Positions 47,851-60,900 are shown, counted from the stretch's first letter. The stretch: DNA of 64,000 bases from Schistocephalus solidus (GCA_017591395.1 WEDG01003500.1:1-64000); one strand, 5' to 3'. Notes: generated by a model not told the origin, from the sequence alone. A program made the numbers and translations.

Positions 47851-48240
47851 TCACTCGTTGCGCTTACGTTTGCAGTAAGTGATGAAGTTGCGCGGGTATC
47901 CGTTCGTTCTAAGAACCTGGCGAATATTTTGTTGTTCAGCAACTTTTTCTTCTGTTTCACTGCAATGCATCTTGACATACCGATATAGCGCCCTTATGCA
48001 ACTGCGTTTGTGACTGAGAGGGTGGTTACGGTTCAAGTTCACAAATTGCGTCGTATTGGTCGCTTTCCTGAACATTTTAGTTTTAAGGCCACCGCATTCT
48101 TTACGGCAGACAAGGACGTCGCGAAAGACTAGGTGGTTGTTTTCTTCCTCCTCCATCGTAAATCGTATGTCCGTGAAGACGGCGTAAGATGTCCTTTGAA
48201 TTCCAACACCCGATCCGTTTGATAATGACCTAGGTATCAT
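47851..48240 (-). pseudogene. PLE-B post-RT segment (129 open codons)
   Basis: Longest intact PLE-B frame. Contains IRFTMEEEENNHLVFRDVLV and NLNRNHPLSHKRSCIRALYR, the conserved stretch between the RT catalytic core and GIY-YIG in Penelope-like proteins. It begins just after the mutated DLDD site and a TAG. Confidence 0.85.
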
Positions 48241-48478
48241 CCAAATCTCGAAACCAGATTTTCATTTTGTGGTGTCGGATGACCAGCGACTCCAACCATT
48301 GTAGGACGGCTTCAGCTTTGAGTCTCGAAATCGGCGAACCCATTGACGTGCCTTTCACTTGCTCAGACATTGTTCCGTCAAATGTGAAGTTCCTTTTGAG
48401 ATAGAACTTTAGGAGTTGGAAGAATTGAGCGTCTCCGAGGGGAGTCTCCGTTTAATCGTAGTTGTCTTTTGCGAGTAA

Positions 48479-48892
48479 TTAAGTGGTCTCGACTGCCAGA
48501 TCCTGTGGATTAGAAGTAAAAAGGGGTACGAAGTCAAACGATACCATGACGTCGCTTGGCAGGAAACTCGCCCCTTTAACTCTCTCCAAAAATTGTGTTG
48601 TTGAAATAGCTGTAGTCTGAATTAGCAATCCGAAAGTTGACATTTCGAAATAACCTTCTTGCCAATCCGTAAGTTGGAGTGGTACGATGGACCGGAGAGG
48701 AGGACCCTGTTTTTGCACTGTTGGACGAGCATTGAATTGGGCTAAGGCCATTTCTTTTACTCTGGCCAGGTGGTAGTCGATCGGTGAAATAGCACCTGAG
48801 ATCTTTAGTGCCAAAAAAGTCGAATAGCTTTGGCCTGTCAGCATTTTTACAGGGTAAGTTTCGCATGGAACGTAGAACTGGCGGTTCTCCAA
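48479..48892 (-). pseudogene. PLE-B RT fingers/palm segment (137 open codons)
   Basis: Begins ENRQFYVPCETYPVKMLTG and ends in RT motif A as SFDFVPLFTSNPQDL. The middle is frame-shifted: the overlapping frame 48576-48866 supplies TPTYGLARRLFRNVNF. The compensating shifts indicate small indels rather than a functional overlap. Confidence 0.8.
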
Positions 48893-49269
48893 AAAGCCTT
48901 TGGTTTTCTGAAAGCAGTCTTACCTGTCTAATACGATTGTGCAGCGCCCCTTGTCTGCAGACACGAAAGCGAGGTCTTTTTCGCCCTTTAGTTCCCTTAA
49001 TACATCACTTTCGACCTTAGGGCATATATCAAACGGTTTATAAGCCATTAGGAGGGACAACACCTGGTGTCATATAATGTCCTTAGTCCCTTCTGTCACT
49101 TTTGTTTGACTAAGGTTTGATTCCACCACTGCTGTTATGTTCGCAGGCTTGGCATCAGCTGTGTTAAAAGAGGTTTCATGACAAAACACCTTCATTTGCT
49201 CCTCCGTCAACTCCTTTGATGACAAGTTGTGAACCAGTTTGTCTTCTCTGGATGATTTTGGATTAGGCG

Positions 49270-50200
49270 TCTTTCTGAGTTTGATCTACAGTGTTGTGTG
49301 GCCTATCGCTCTCTGTGCACGGACTGGTTCAGTCAGTCTCTGCTGGACCAAACTCACCCATGAACTCCAAGCAGTTGGTCTCCTCCTGGTCTTATCCTTC
49401 TCTACCCCGTTTCCTTATATATATGCTTTCTTGACAAACATTTATCAAAAGCAAACGTGTGCTCGCCAACCAGGCCACTGAATCATTCCACGGGACTTTT
49501 GCACGTCTACTAACAAGTCCACTAGAATAATCAGCAAAACACAATGTCTAAAAACATGACGCGCACCAAATTTCGTTTTTTTCGGCAAACCACAAAAAAT
49601 GGCAACAAGGAATATATAACGCAAGCTGGAGATGAAGACATGAAGATCGTAAGAGTGGGAGAGTAAAGGGGGTTGTTATCAGTCTTCACTAGATGGCGAT
49701 GTGGAAAGCGAATTATCAGGAAGGGGAGAACGAGTTTGCCCATGTACGCGAAAGGCTAAGAATCAGAAAGCATCAGAGTAGAGGGAGCTTCAGATGTAGG
49801 ATCAGAATATTACTCTCCAAACGTTTCGAAGTCTGCCTTGAATCAATTATCCGTAACAATTACGTCTTCGTTTCGCTGAGGTGAAAGATAAATTGATAAG
49901 TCCAACCAACAAAAATACTACTGCAGTTACCGAGCTCAATGCTTTTGGTGATAGTATGCCACTACCAACCGTATGGCTTCTGTGGATGGAAGCACTAGAG
50001 CGGGACGATCAATGGGATGTGGTCTAGGGGCCTTCGCCGTGTGAATCAGGATCAGTCGATTATGCCATGGTTGCAACTTCAGTGACATTTCATTCTTAGT
50101 GCCAAATGATGCGATGCCGTCAACAATTTAACGGTCACCAGACCAGCAAACACCCGCAATTTACAGTTTCCTGTTGTTGTAAAAACTTGCTGATTTTCTG
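49270..50200. other. No feature recognised
   Basis: Between PLE-B and its duplicate fragment; only short frames without motifs. Confidence 0.4.
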
Positions 50201-50206
50201 AACCTC

Positions 50207-50432
50207 CTTAAAATTGTGTTGTTGAAATAGCTGTAGTCTGAATTAGCAATCCGAAAGTTGACATGTCGAAATAACCTTCTTGCCAATCCGTAAGTTGGAG
50301 TGGTACGATGGACCGGAGAGGAGGACCCTGTTTTTGCACTTTTGGACGAGCATTGAATTGGGCTAAGGCCATTTCTTTTACTCTGGCCAGGTGGTAGTCG
50401 ATCGGTGAAATAGCACCTGAGATTTTTAGTTC
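50207..50432 (-). mobile_element. Duplicate of a PLE-B RT segment
   Basis: Copies 48587-48812 in the same orientation with only about three to four differences (for example TTTCGAAA/TGTCGAAA, ACTGTTGG/ACTTTTGG). Flanks are unrelated to PLE-B on both sides, so this is a short recent duplication or gene-conversion-like event, not an independent insertion. Confidence 0.85.
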
Positions 50433-50779
50433 CGGTTCTCAGGAAAGCATACATTCAAAATATTGCAAGTCAAAACCGTGTTTACGATGGCATTCAGCGC
50501 GATAGAAATTGCGTAAGATTCCTGACAGGTAAGGAATGCACAGAGCCTCGGAAATTTTTTTTATCGCGCTTCTGCACTGGTAGCCCTTGTACCTCTTGGT
50601 GGAAACGCCACAAAGTCCTGTGACATCGAAATGTGCTCAACTCGCCTGCGATCCACTAACAACCACGTAACAACTCTTTTTAAATAAATATCACTGGCGG
50701 CCTTTTCTCATTCAATTGCATCGATACTCCTTGTCTCTTTTCTTGAAGCACTTCAAAATGTCTAGTTCAATAAGAAAGA

Positions 50780-50865
50780 CAGCTAGTCAATCACCGGAAC
50801 CCCTTTATTTATTTTTCTGATTTTTCGAACTCCTGCAGGAGTCTATCCTCAGAGGTAAAGTGGCC
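50780..50865 (-). mobile_element. PLE 3' end with hammerhead-like motif
   Basis: On the - strand: CTGAGGA (50846-50852), a stem II built on ACTCC-TGCA-GGAGT, then GAAA (50823-50826), AAATC, an AT-rich AATAAATAAAGG stretch and GGTTCCGGTG, as at the ends at 47.05 and 10.9 kb. The ACGU stem III is lost. Confidence 0.5.
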
Positions 50866-50879
50866 ACAGAACAAGCAAC

Positions 50880-52420
50880 ATTTGCATACATATTTGGGCT
50901 TTGGTACTGCTGTATGCTCATCGACAACTCTCATAGCCTCAGCGTCTAGAATCTTCATTTTTAGGCCATTAGATCAACCATTTTGCTCGAGCAAAACGGT
51001 CTCAAGCTCAGCCTAAGAGGAGTTGCATAAATGCTTAGCATAAAACAAGTACTATTACTGCTAAGACGTCAAAAAATGGTTGTCTTCCTCTGTTTTGAAA
51101 ATAAAGAAATATAAGCAGGAGAAAACTCATCAAGAAAAAATGTGGATGCCAGATCGCTAACTGCTTGAATTTGCATAAAACATGTTTTTTCAGGCACAAA
51201 CGTAAGAACCCTTTGATGACAGCGAACTTCTAGGCAAAAGCATGCCTCACACAATGCACACAGACATCGGCGTGGCTTGCATTACTTAAAACACCTGACA
51301 CGCGTTGGGAAGGTCTGTGGCTCCCCCGTTTACTGATCGTGCCAAACTTACCTTCTACCACGGTGTGCTCTGACGAATGCTCTGAAGGATAAATATATGA
51401 ATTTGGAGAATTAATCATCTTTGGAAATACATTGGGTGCACCTGTTGCCTTTCTTATATATTTTGGTATTATAAGAATCTTATAAATAACATACTTTTCC
51501 CCTTAGCTGTAATCATTCTAGTTTTCTGCGTTGTGATGCAAAAACCAAAAATAATGTCAATACTATTTTTATCGCGGAGGTCAATCATATGTTATTGTAG
51601 CAGATGATGGTTTTTATGCAGATAGACGTGTAAAATTTTAAACATTATATCATTTCTTTGTCATTCGCATCTCTAAAATGAACTTACTTTCCATGATTTA
51701 GTGCCATATCCCAAAACGTCTTCGTTATCCAAAGTAAAGTCTCTGATCTGCCCTTAGCACATTCATTGGAACTCTGAACTCTCGCTGTTAAATCCCACAG
51801 GTATTTGGCACACATTTTGTTTATTTTTTTGTGCCATATGACTATGACTTTGTCCTGGGGAATTCTGTATGGAGCAGTTTAACATTAACATCCACGAAAG
51901 ATTGAGCAATGACCAGACTCCCAATTTAGTGGGTGCGATGAGAACGGTTCAAATTTGTACGGGGTTCTTTCAATGCACCAGTCTCGTTCGGCTGCTCATG
52001 GCTTTAATTGAGAAACCAGAAGCGGTCCATGCGATGCTTTTTATCTTTAGTTAGCCAAACGTTTCTAACCTTATTTTCTCGTCGGTAGATTACCGGCTGC
52101 AGGGAGTGCATATTGACGTTTGGAGACATACTCCAAGGCCCTTATTTATGTTTGTACTTATGCCATATTAAATAAAACTTGACAAAAATTTAATTGAGCC
52201 TTTTGGAACTGAATTTAAGCAAATCGATACCAAATTTTCAACTCCCATGGAAAACAGCTGCACCTAATTTTTCCTTTAAATTTCCTTTTAATATCACAAT
52301 CTTTTCAGTAGACGAAGGTTGCAACAACTAGGCCTGCTTTCAAATCAGTTTTAGAGGTAAGGCGCCGACTGATGTTTGAGGACATTTGATAATCTTACAA
52401 TTTTATATTCAAATATGAGT
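50880..52420. other. No feature recognised
   Basis: AT-rich, short frames only. Confidence 0.45.
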
Positions 52421-52830
52421 AGGGATGGCTTGTGTGGCCACCCAGACATAACACAGGAATAGGAACCACCCCGCCCGCTTAAAATAGGTTGAATTACGGT
52501 AAGTCTCAGGAACGGTAAATATACTCATGTCTTAACGCTAACACTAACCTGAACATTTAACTAAACTCCATGTCTAATCCTGACCCTAGCTCTGCCCTTA
52601 ACCTTAACCCTACAGTTAACATAGAAACCGTAACCCTTAGCCTAGTCATGACCCTAAACCAAACTCTAACCTTAACCTCAAACTTAAATCTGACCCGAAA
52701 CTTCACCCTTACCCTCATATTAATCCCAGATATAGTATTCTTGGAATTTGGCACGAAACCACATGCATTGTTGAGGGTTTATATTCCTGTGTCATGTTCA
52801 GGCGGCCGTAAAAGGCATCCTAACTTCGAT
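52420..52830 (+). repeat. Dispersed repeat with degenerate telomere-like CCCTAA units
   Basis: Head AGGGATGGCTTGTGTGG and AGGAATAGGAACCACCCC, then imperfect AACCTTAACCCTA units to about 52715, then a closing block GTGTCATGTTCAGGC that resembles the end of the 20.7-kb copy (GTGTCTTGTTTAGG). The regular 6-base periodicity makes several frames open on both strands; these are not genes. Confidence 0.75.
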
Positions 52831-54200
52831 TATACACTATAGAGCAACAAGAAATAATCAAGACGCGCGCCTGGATTTTCAAGTAGTATCTACTCTGTCA
52901 GCAAGATAAATCAACCTTCATTTACCCCAGTAACGAGTTGCAAGTATTACGGATTATGCCGTTAAAGCCGGTAGATCTCAAATTAAATTTTAGTACCAAA
53001 TTTTGGGCGTTAAATGATAATAACTGCCTAGGTAAATTGGACCCATGTTTACGCACTATGTTCTGAGGGAATTAAATGGCTAAACAGTAATGGGATGCAC
53101 TTCTATCGGTTTACCCTAATACAACACTTCTTAATTTCAAAAGGCCTGTCATCTTGTCTCTTGCCGGATGATTAGTCACGCGAACTCTCAAGAATCATTC
53201 AAGGTGTGTTTGCCTAGATTCTTGGCACCTTATGGCATTCAGCGTCAGACCTCTGTGCTCTAGTGTCTTAACCAGCAACAATATTTCGCATCCAGTTGCT
53301 TCTATCCGGAGTAAGATTGAGGGTATACGAGTGCTGAAACAGTCCTCCTCACCGTCTATCTCCTAATTTAGGTGTTGTACCTTTTAAGCTTCCGCGAGTA
53401 GACCAATAACTACAGATAAACAGTGGTACTGCCAACAGATCGCGTCAGACCCTTACCAGGATGCCGTATCTATGAGATGTAGATTTGCTATCGCGTGAAA
53501 TGTTAACCGAAATTCTGAAATATATTTTGATTAGTAAAAAATATCATTAAATTAAGGTTGAAATATTAATTATCGTCGCATTAATGCTAGCATACTTCAG
53601 GTGACATCAGGATGCTGGTTTTTAAAAAGCTTCTTATCATCCACATTCAATAAGTACAGTCTGTAACAGAGACTACTTAAGTTGTAGGATTATATGTATT
53701 GATTTTCACCGCCCCTTATACTTCAAGTATTTTTTATGGAAAAAATACTGAGCAATATTCTCTCTTGTACCCATTTGGTATCAAATGATATCTTCAAGTT
53801 TCCTTTTTGGCAAAAAAATCTTCTGATTTAAAAAGACTTTCTGACTTCCCGAGATTGTTTGAACTCAAGCTGTCATTATACTTGAATTCTCGGTTTCCAG
53901 ACTACAAACTGGATATTTTCTGTATAAGGAAAACTTTACATTTATATACGATTTTTCGAAAAATTACTATGGGTATCGTCAATTATAGCAGTGAATGTGA
54001 CTCATATACATTACTTTACGAGCAGCGTTAATAAATGGAAATATATGATGCTTTATCAACAGACCATTCGAAGTCTAATAAATCTCATAAACAGAAAATG
54101 TTTAGAATCAAGAAATAACCATTCTTCAAGCACATAATATGAAGAAAACGTAACCAGCTACCAAATGAGTACAGGAAAGGACACTTTGCGCACGATTCTA
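52830..54200. other. No feature recognised
   Basis: AT-rich; one 74-codon frame at 53807-54031 without a motif. Confidence 0.45.
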
Positions 54201-54449
54201 TAAAATATATTTAAATTTATAAGGCTTTTAAAGAGGAATGAGGAAAATATCTACTACTTTAGCAGTTATTTTGTAAGGAGTGTAATTTCGCAGGTGGTTG
54301 GACTGAAGCTGATTTAATAAATAAAATATATAAAATATATTTAAATTTATAAGGCTATTAAAGAGGAATGAGGCAAATATCTACTACTTTAGCAGTTCTT
54401 TTGTAAGGAGTGTAATTTCGCAGGTGGTTGGACTGAAGCTGATTTAATA
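54201..54449 (+). repeat. 130-bp tandem duplication
   Basis: TAAAATATATTTAAATTTAT begins at 54201 and again at 54331. The copies differ at only a few positions through GACTGAAGCTGATTTAATA. Confidence 0.95.
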
Positions 54450-56650
54450 GCCAGCATGACTGAAATATCTTTGGATTAGACTGAACGATGATTTTTTATC
54501 CAACCCTTATAAATCTATCTTTTCCAATCGACGACACCTTTTAGAACGTTTGTTAGAAGGTCATGAGGTAGCACATCGTGACGTTTTTGTCATGCATGTA
54601 TGTGGGAATCCCATCTCCTAGCAGAACTTCCAAAATATATTCTGTGCAAGCTATGGACTTGCACAGTTCGAGATCGTCACCTTTCCATCCAAAATTAATA
54701 TCGTTGGACCTCTGCTAGTGAGCTGGCGTATACATATTCAAGTTGACTACGGGAATATGAACATTCTGCATTACCTCCTGTTTCAGGGCCTTATCTTGTA
54801 CATGGGAGGCAGAATCTAATGATCTTAGCATTGCGGGCTATTATTATGTTTGTTTGAATAAGCATAGCTCACACAGTGTCATGCGCTAGGGTCTGACTCA
54901 CCTCTGCATCAGTAACGCCTCAGCAGGGGATGGTTTTGCCATCCCTGTGATTAATCGGGTTCGTGTTTCACCTCTGTGCCAGGACCAGACATCAGAGCGG
55001 ATCACGCTAGTGCGTTTCTAGAAAGTTCATTGCAAAGTGGAAATCGCTGTCAAGGCCACCTCTGCTCTGTTTTCGGTAAATGCTTCATTATTAAACCATG
55101 AACGTCCTCATAAAATGCAGTAAAGATGCAATTCTGCAGACACACCTGTCTGAAGTTTGAAGCAAATACATTAAACGTTTTCGCTCGTCTTCTGCTTTAT
55201 ATTTGCCCAATCTTTTCATTTTAAACCATGTTTCTTTGATTGAGCAAAATCAGTCCTTTATTATAAAGTGCATTTGAGCTTAAGCCTCAGCTACCAACTG
55301 GGAGCAGAAACGCAACCATGCGCTAATACACAGCGCACAGATCGGGCTGAGCAAACTCTGTCACCCTCTCCTAGGGCGTCCTAAATTGGTCAACTTTGAC
55401 CTGGTCGTTTATTGCCTGTTCCTGACCCTTGCCACTCATACAGAAATGGTTTTCTTCCGAAAGCCATTAGATCAGTGTGCGGCCATGCCTGATCGCATCA
55501 CTACCCAATCTGCGCCGACAGCAAATGACAGGTGGTGACGTAGTGATGAGCTTCGTTTAGATGAACTGCTTATGAACCAGATGCTAGGCGCAGTTTATGC
55601 ACCATCTACACCGTTTAAGTGCGCACATTTATGCATGTAATCTCAGCTGGTGGTCGAAGTTAGCATTGGCTGAAGGAATACAGAATAAGTTCGAAACGGT
55701 ACTTTATCAACCTACCCACATTCTCTGTCGCCCCTCTCCTCTGCTAGTGGTCCTATGTGTTCAACTGTAATCACTTGTCTGTGTAAGAAATGAAACGATT
55801 TACTGAAACGCGGAAACATATATAACCGTATTTCAATTTCATGCTTCTAAAAATTGACTTCCTTACTGATGTCTTGTAATGCAAAAAATCTGGAGTCTTT
55901 CTTGGTTTTTAATCATAAATTTTAAGAAATATTTACTCAGATTACAGTAAGCACTTGCTATAGCGCTCTCCAACTCTCATGGCTTTACGTTATCGTACAT
56001 TTTTTACCCAAGCATATCTAAATATATCAAAATTTCTTCACGGGTTAGCAGATCTCTGTGGACAATCGGCCATTCTATTTCCGATTTCTCAGTTGGTTTG
56101 CTCAGTTGAGGTCATATATGAGACGCTATTGGCAGGTGGCCATAGTAACTTTTAAATAGAACTGCCTAACGGTAGGCGATACGTATATTTGTGCGTAGTA
56201 TATGCACAGTGTGTTAACCACAAAATTTAAAAGAGTCCTACCTGATGTCTAAGAAAGTATAAAGGGTTTATATGGTATGAATTTGATGGAAGTGTTTGGA
56301 AGAATGTGCAAGGTTTATAAGGGCTTAACCTATGCAAAAATAATCAGATAAACAAATGGTTTTTCATTTGTGGATTTTCGCCATGTGCGGGGTTCTGAAA
56401 TGTAACCCTCACGATCGAGGAGGGATCAGTGTACAATGTTTTGAAAAATAAATCATGAGTAATTAATGACTGGGTGTTTTCTTTGGGTTACAATCCTTCT
56501 CTACTCTTAAGGGTGGGTTTATAGAGCGTCGAGACACATGCATTCCTTAGCTGAAATGGATCACACAATGAAGCACAGTTACAATACCAGAGGCACCTTG
56601 CGTCTGTCATAAGATGCGATATGAGTTATTTTTTTGAAAAGCGGACTGCC
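54450..56650. other. No feature recognised
   Basis: No domain-bearing frame and no repeat shared within the window noticed. Confidence 0.45.
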
Positions 56651-56654
56651 TCGA

Positions 56655-56965
56655 GAGGTAACTGATAGTTCGACCGTCAATTTCAACGAGGTCGACCATA
56701 CCCTCCACAGCAGTGTGGTGCAGGTACGGTGACTTGCGCGTGATTTAGTTTAAAGTGATAGTAGATGTGCGCCGCATCTACCGCAATCTCTCTCCTCCTC
56801 CTCCTCCTCCTCTCCCACAACAGCTGCCGTCTAGGCGTGCCACCACACCCTCCCATGTTCGGCATTTGTTATAGGAGTGCAACCCGAATAACGCCTGCCG
56901 TGCCCCGATGTGACCTCCGTGTTGGTCGAACGCATCTAAGATGTGGCCCGTTTAGGGGCTACCAT
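56655..56965 (+). repeat. Dispersed repeat family A, long copy
   Basis: Covers the CTCCACAGCAG, AAGTGATAGTAGATGTGCGC, CTCCTCCTCC, GTGCCACCACACCCTCCCAT, ATAACGCCTGCCGTGCC and GTTGGTCGAACGCATC blocks. It lacks the GTCAAGAAGACC block present in the 8.2 and 19.5 kb copies. Confidence 0.65.
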
Positions 56966-57309
56966 CGACAGCGAGTGGTGCCAGAAAAACATGGCAGCTG
57001 TTCGATGGTTTTTCACTGGCCCAGGGCAAGGCGCGAGTCGGTATCTTAATGTAGGGTGGTTATGCCGGAGACATCGGCATGGAGGAGGATACAAACAGGA
57101 AACCTGGGCGAATGGACGTTACTCCTCAACTATTAGAAGAAACGATTATGAGGGTAGTTCAGACCAGATGAGCCTGCTGCTCACTCAGCAGAGCCACCGT
57201 TTTCAACCTTGTCAGCCCTCTAGTTTCTCAGCATTCTGCCAAAGCGTCTTGGCGCCCCTTATGGTAGATTCTCTCATATTACACATGATCTTTGCCTATA
57301 CAATGCGCC

Positions 57310-57985
57310 ACGTGGAAGAGGCGCTGGACCAACACGTGGGCCAGATTAGGGCACGACGCGCGATATCCGGTCTAAAAATAGCCCGTTTATACCATTACAA
57401 AGGCCACACAAGAGGTATGGTGGCACGCCTTAGCGCAGGTTCACGCTGCGCCAACCACTTGTTTTCATTCCCAGAATCAGATCGTTGACCCCATTTGACT
57501 GGTGCATAGCAGACGTAACTTTGAGTAACATTGAGTGAGTGCACCGTCTACACGGAATCGCAATGCACTTCTAACAATATTAAATCTGACGTACTTAAAG
57601 CTCTCACCAACTGCCAACTGCGTCCGTGTTGTCAACGCTGTGCGTAGTATGGGTGACTGGCTGGCGCAATGAGAGTCGGGTTCCATAGCTCTTGATTAAT
57701 GTGATCTTTGTGCATTCTCTTAGAGGTGAGATCTGAGCCGCACTTTTTTGAAAACCTTTTACATTGTATTGGGACCGGATCGTGTGTGGCACGCGTAGAT
57801 GGGTTTTTAGTTTTGTCAGCTACTGTATTCGATGCCACCCCCGGTAATGCGGTAGATGCTGCGCAAGTGTGCTATCACTATAAACTACTTCACTGCCAAT
57901 TCACTGCCCTACACTTACCTTGCTCTGGGACGCAGAATGGATATAGGCTTTTGCGACCGTCAAACTGACGATCGCACAGTGGGCC
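57310..57985 (-). repeat. Dispersed repeat family A, interrupted inverted copy
   Basis: 57310-57470 holds the GCGCTGGACCAACACGTGGG to TTCACGCTGCGCCAACCA half; 57838-57985 holds the ATGCGGTAGATGCTGCGC, CTATCACTATAAAC and GACCGTCAAACTGACG half. About 370 unrelated bases separate them. Opposite orientation to the copy at 56655. Confidence 0.55.
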
Positions 57986-57989
57986 AAAT

Positions 57990-60900
57990 AATAATTTTAA
58001 TATGTGCAAAAAGCATCCACTGCTTGTTTACTGCGCACAACAGTAGGACCGTCAGGCAAGTCAATGCAGCATTTTAGTTTCAGAAAAGTTATTCTTTCCG
58101 TAGAGTGTAGCAAGTACAGGACGAAATAAGTCAGTCCTTGGGGTAATGCAAGTACAATTAAAAGAACCAGGCATTATCAGGTGAACGCCCATCCGGGTTG
58201 TATATATAGAAAATAGTGGTGAAAGAAAGACGCTGGTGTGGCTCAACAGACTGGAAGCTGAGGTTCCATAAACCTCAGAAACGATCTGCCTAAGTGGTGG
58301 AAAGAAAAATCTTCAAAGAAACGTCGTCCTTACAGAACATAGAGCATTGTTTAAGAAGTCAAATTCGACGAACGTATGTTTTTGACTTTTTATTTTCTGG
58401 CCTGTATATTAATATAAGTAAGTTACGGTTAAGCATCATAATTAAAAATAATCAATAACGGTATTCATTAGAGAGGGTTTGGAGACGTTCAGACATGTCA
58501 GGATCACGTATACCTATAGGCTACTTCTGGTAGGGTCACGAAGATGTGGAGAATGAAAACTTACACAAATCAAGGAATACTTTGGTGTTAAGGGTATTTA
58601 ATGAGAAACTACGTAACAGCATTCATCTTACCAAAATGAACGTACATTCTGACTTTTTGAGGAACTGTGCCTTAAGAGGTGAATAGCAGAGACTATCGAT
58701 AAATATCACGAGTAGAAATCGGACGCCTATCTTGATTATAGTACCTACGAGATATGCGGAGAACTGATTAGAAATTATCCCGACGATCAACTATCTACAT
58801 CAGAATTTATATCAAAACATGACTGTACACGTTGAATTAAGTGACAAAGGACCGCGAAAATATGGCAGGTATATTAAATACCTGACCAGAAGACGGATCG
58901 AAGTGAGATGAAGGAGACCTCTTCGTAGTATCAATCCGGTAAGTTCTCAGGCTTATTATCAAAACGCTCCATAGTATTGCGTGCACAATTTTACAAACCT
59001 GACTGTCCCTGATTATCCACGAATTGACTATCCATAGATCAAAACGTTTGATTTCCTTAGCAAAGATCAAACAGATTAGTGCCAGAAGATCATCTAGAAA
59101 ACCTCTTCAACCAGGCGCATGACCTAGTATCTAAAACACTGTAGGAAGCCGAATAATTCCCATCATATTTTGCCCATTTTCGCTGAAAGTACCTTCGAAC
59201 TAAACTACTAAGTTTCAGGCATATCACGAGGGCTCACCTTAAGAATGAAAAATATAACCCCGAAATAATGGAATGCTCTTCAAAAAATCTAACAATGGTT
59301 CTGATCTCATGCTTATGCAAAAAGGTGCTCATGCTTTGAAACTTGATTCAACCTTGGCTTGTGGGATCAAGCCTAGATAAGAGTTAGAAAAAGACAAAAC
59401 TATGATTTGATATAATAGGAGTCCAACTCATAACATGACTTTAGGACCTGAAGGATCTATCTTTCCTGTTACTATTACTTATACCACCTCTGTTTCCTGC
59501 GATATGAACGCCAAGGAAACCTTTATGGCAGTACACGAGGACCAGTGGTCACTGCATCAACGCATCCTTTTGACAGTGGAAGTGACAACAGTCAGGTTAC
59601 GCAACTAAGACAGAGAGAGAGAGAAGGAGAAAGAGGAAGAGGGAGAAAATGGCTTTATTTTGAAAGTATAATTCCACATTTTCAGCAAAAAACCTTCATT
59701 CACCGTCGAGAGAATGCAGATACATAAATGGCAAGATAATCAACAGGCCCACGTAAAACTGTGGAACTATTCTGGGCACAGTCGTAGTCTTTGCTTTTGT
59801 ATTTCAGTCTCTTTATAATTAAGTTCTAGGGCCAGAAATGCTTATACGGAAGTTTAATATGCCGTTGCCCTGCAAGAGATATACCGGAGGCCACGGCTCA
59901 TGCAGTGAAAAGATTTCGCAGCAATTAATCCCGGGTGGAGGGTCGATCAGAAAATTGCTTGGCGGTTGAGAAATGTCAAGGATATCAGCTAAAAATTCAA
60001 GACATATTTGGCATAAGCGTTCTAGAAACGCTTTAAATGTAACATATTTGTTTTAATGAAAGTAGGAAAAATAATAATAGAACAATAAAGACTCACAGAG
60101 AGCAAATGTCGACACATATTAATATGTATATTTAGGGTGGAGTCGCATAATAAGGATGCAGACGTCGAATAGAATAACCAAGTTAACGAATTCTAGTGAA
60201 AATGGTTTCAGTATGAAGAGAGCATGAAAGATCTGATTAACACCAGGGTATCCGAATGATTTAACCTCAATGATAGGAATAACAAGGGAGTCAGAAATGG
60301 GGAGCGCTTCAGCCAAAACACTTTTCGAACGACCGTGCTAATAGATGTTTCAAGCTATCATTCCGAAGGTTGAGATGAGTCTGATTTTTGATTGGGTGGT
60401 CAATAGCCATATGTACAGCCACCGATAGACCAAAAGTCGTCAGTATTAGCTGCAAAGAGGTGAGAGAATAAGATGGTACCTTGAAAGAAATCACTGGTTT
60501 TAAAAATAACAGTAGATTTCCACATAGCAGCTTGGATCAATTGCATGCACAAGACAACATAATCTCCCATTAAACAATTTCTAAGCATTTTAGAGGTTTA
60601 ATATCATTAACCTGAGGCCCCAGAATTACAAAATATCTGGGCCTAGTTGCTGTAAATCTTGTTCTTTGCAAACATTATTCTTCTTCGACGGTAGAAACCC
60701 AATTGCTCTACTGGATATGGGCTATTTTGCGACACAGACTTGCTTATAATATTTTCGAAGTTCTTCTTGTTTAACGTCCTCCACAGAACACTCCACGACT
60801 TTTTAAAAATTAACTCAAATAATGGCAATTTCAACGTCAGTTTGCCGCAGATATTCGGTCAGAACGGCCTATGCCCAGCATGAATACTTTGTTTAGCACA

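Larger units (their letters stand above)
46990..49270 (-). mobile_element. PLE-B: near full-length, inactivated Penelope-like element
   Basis: Read on the - strand from 49270 down: LSSKELTEEQMKVFCHETSF (N-terminus), SADKGRCTIVLDR, then RT pieces in several frames (RSIV, TPTYGLARRLFRNVNF, SFDFVPLFTSNPQDLAVET, GTSMGSP), the catalytic site as FRDLDDT followed by a stop, the post-RT segment VFRDVLVCRKECGG with HPLSHKRSCIRALYRYVK, GIY-YIG (CGQSTFVGETGSQIRTQM, AEHAAAM) and the 3' UTR with a hammerhead-like end. YVDD has become DLDD and there are multiple stops and frameshifts. About 2.3 kb, a normal length for a PLE body. Confidence 0.88.

Noticed and set aside
52557..52842. Open frames on both strands rich in T/L/N or R/V
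   Set aside because: Produced by the 6-base periodicity of the degenerate CCCTAA units.
56943..57488. 181-codon + strand frame
   Set aside because: Spans two family A copies in opposite orientation and the DNA between; no domain recognised.
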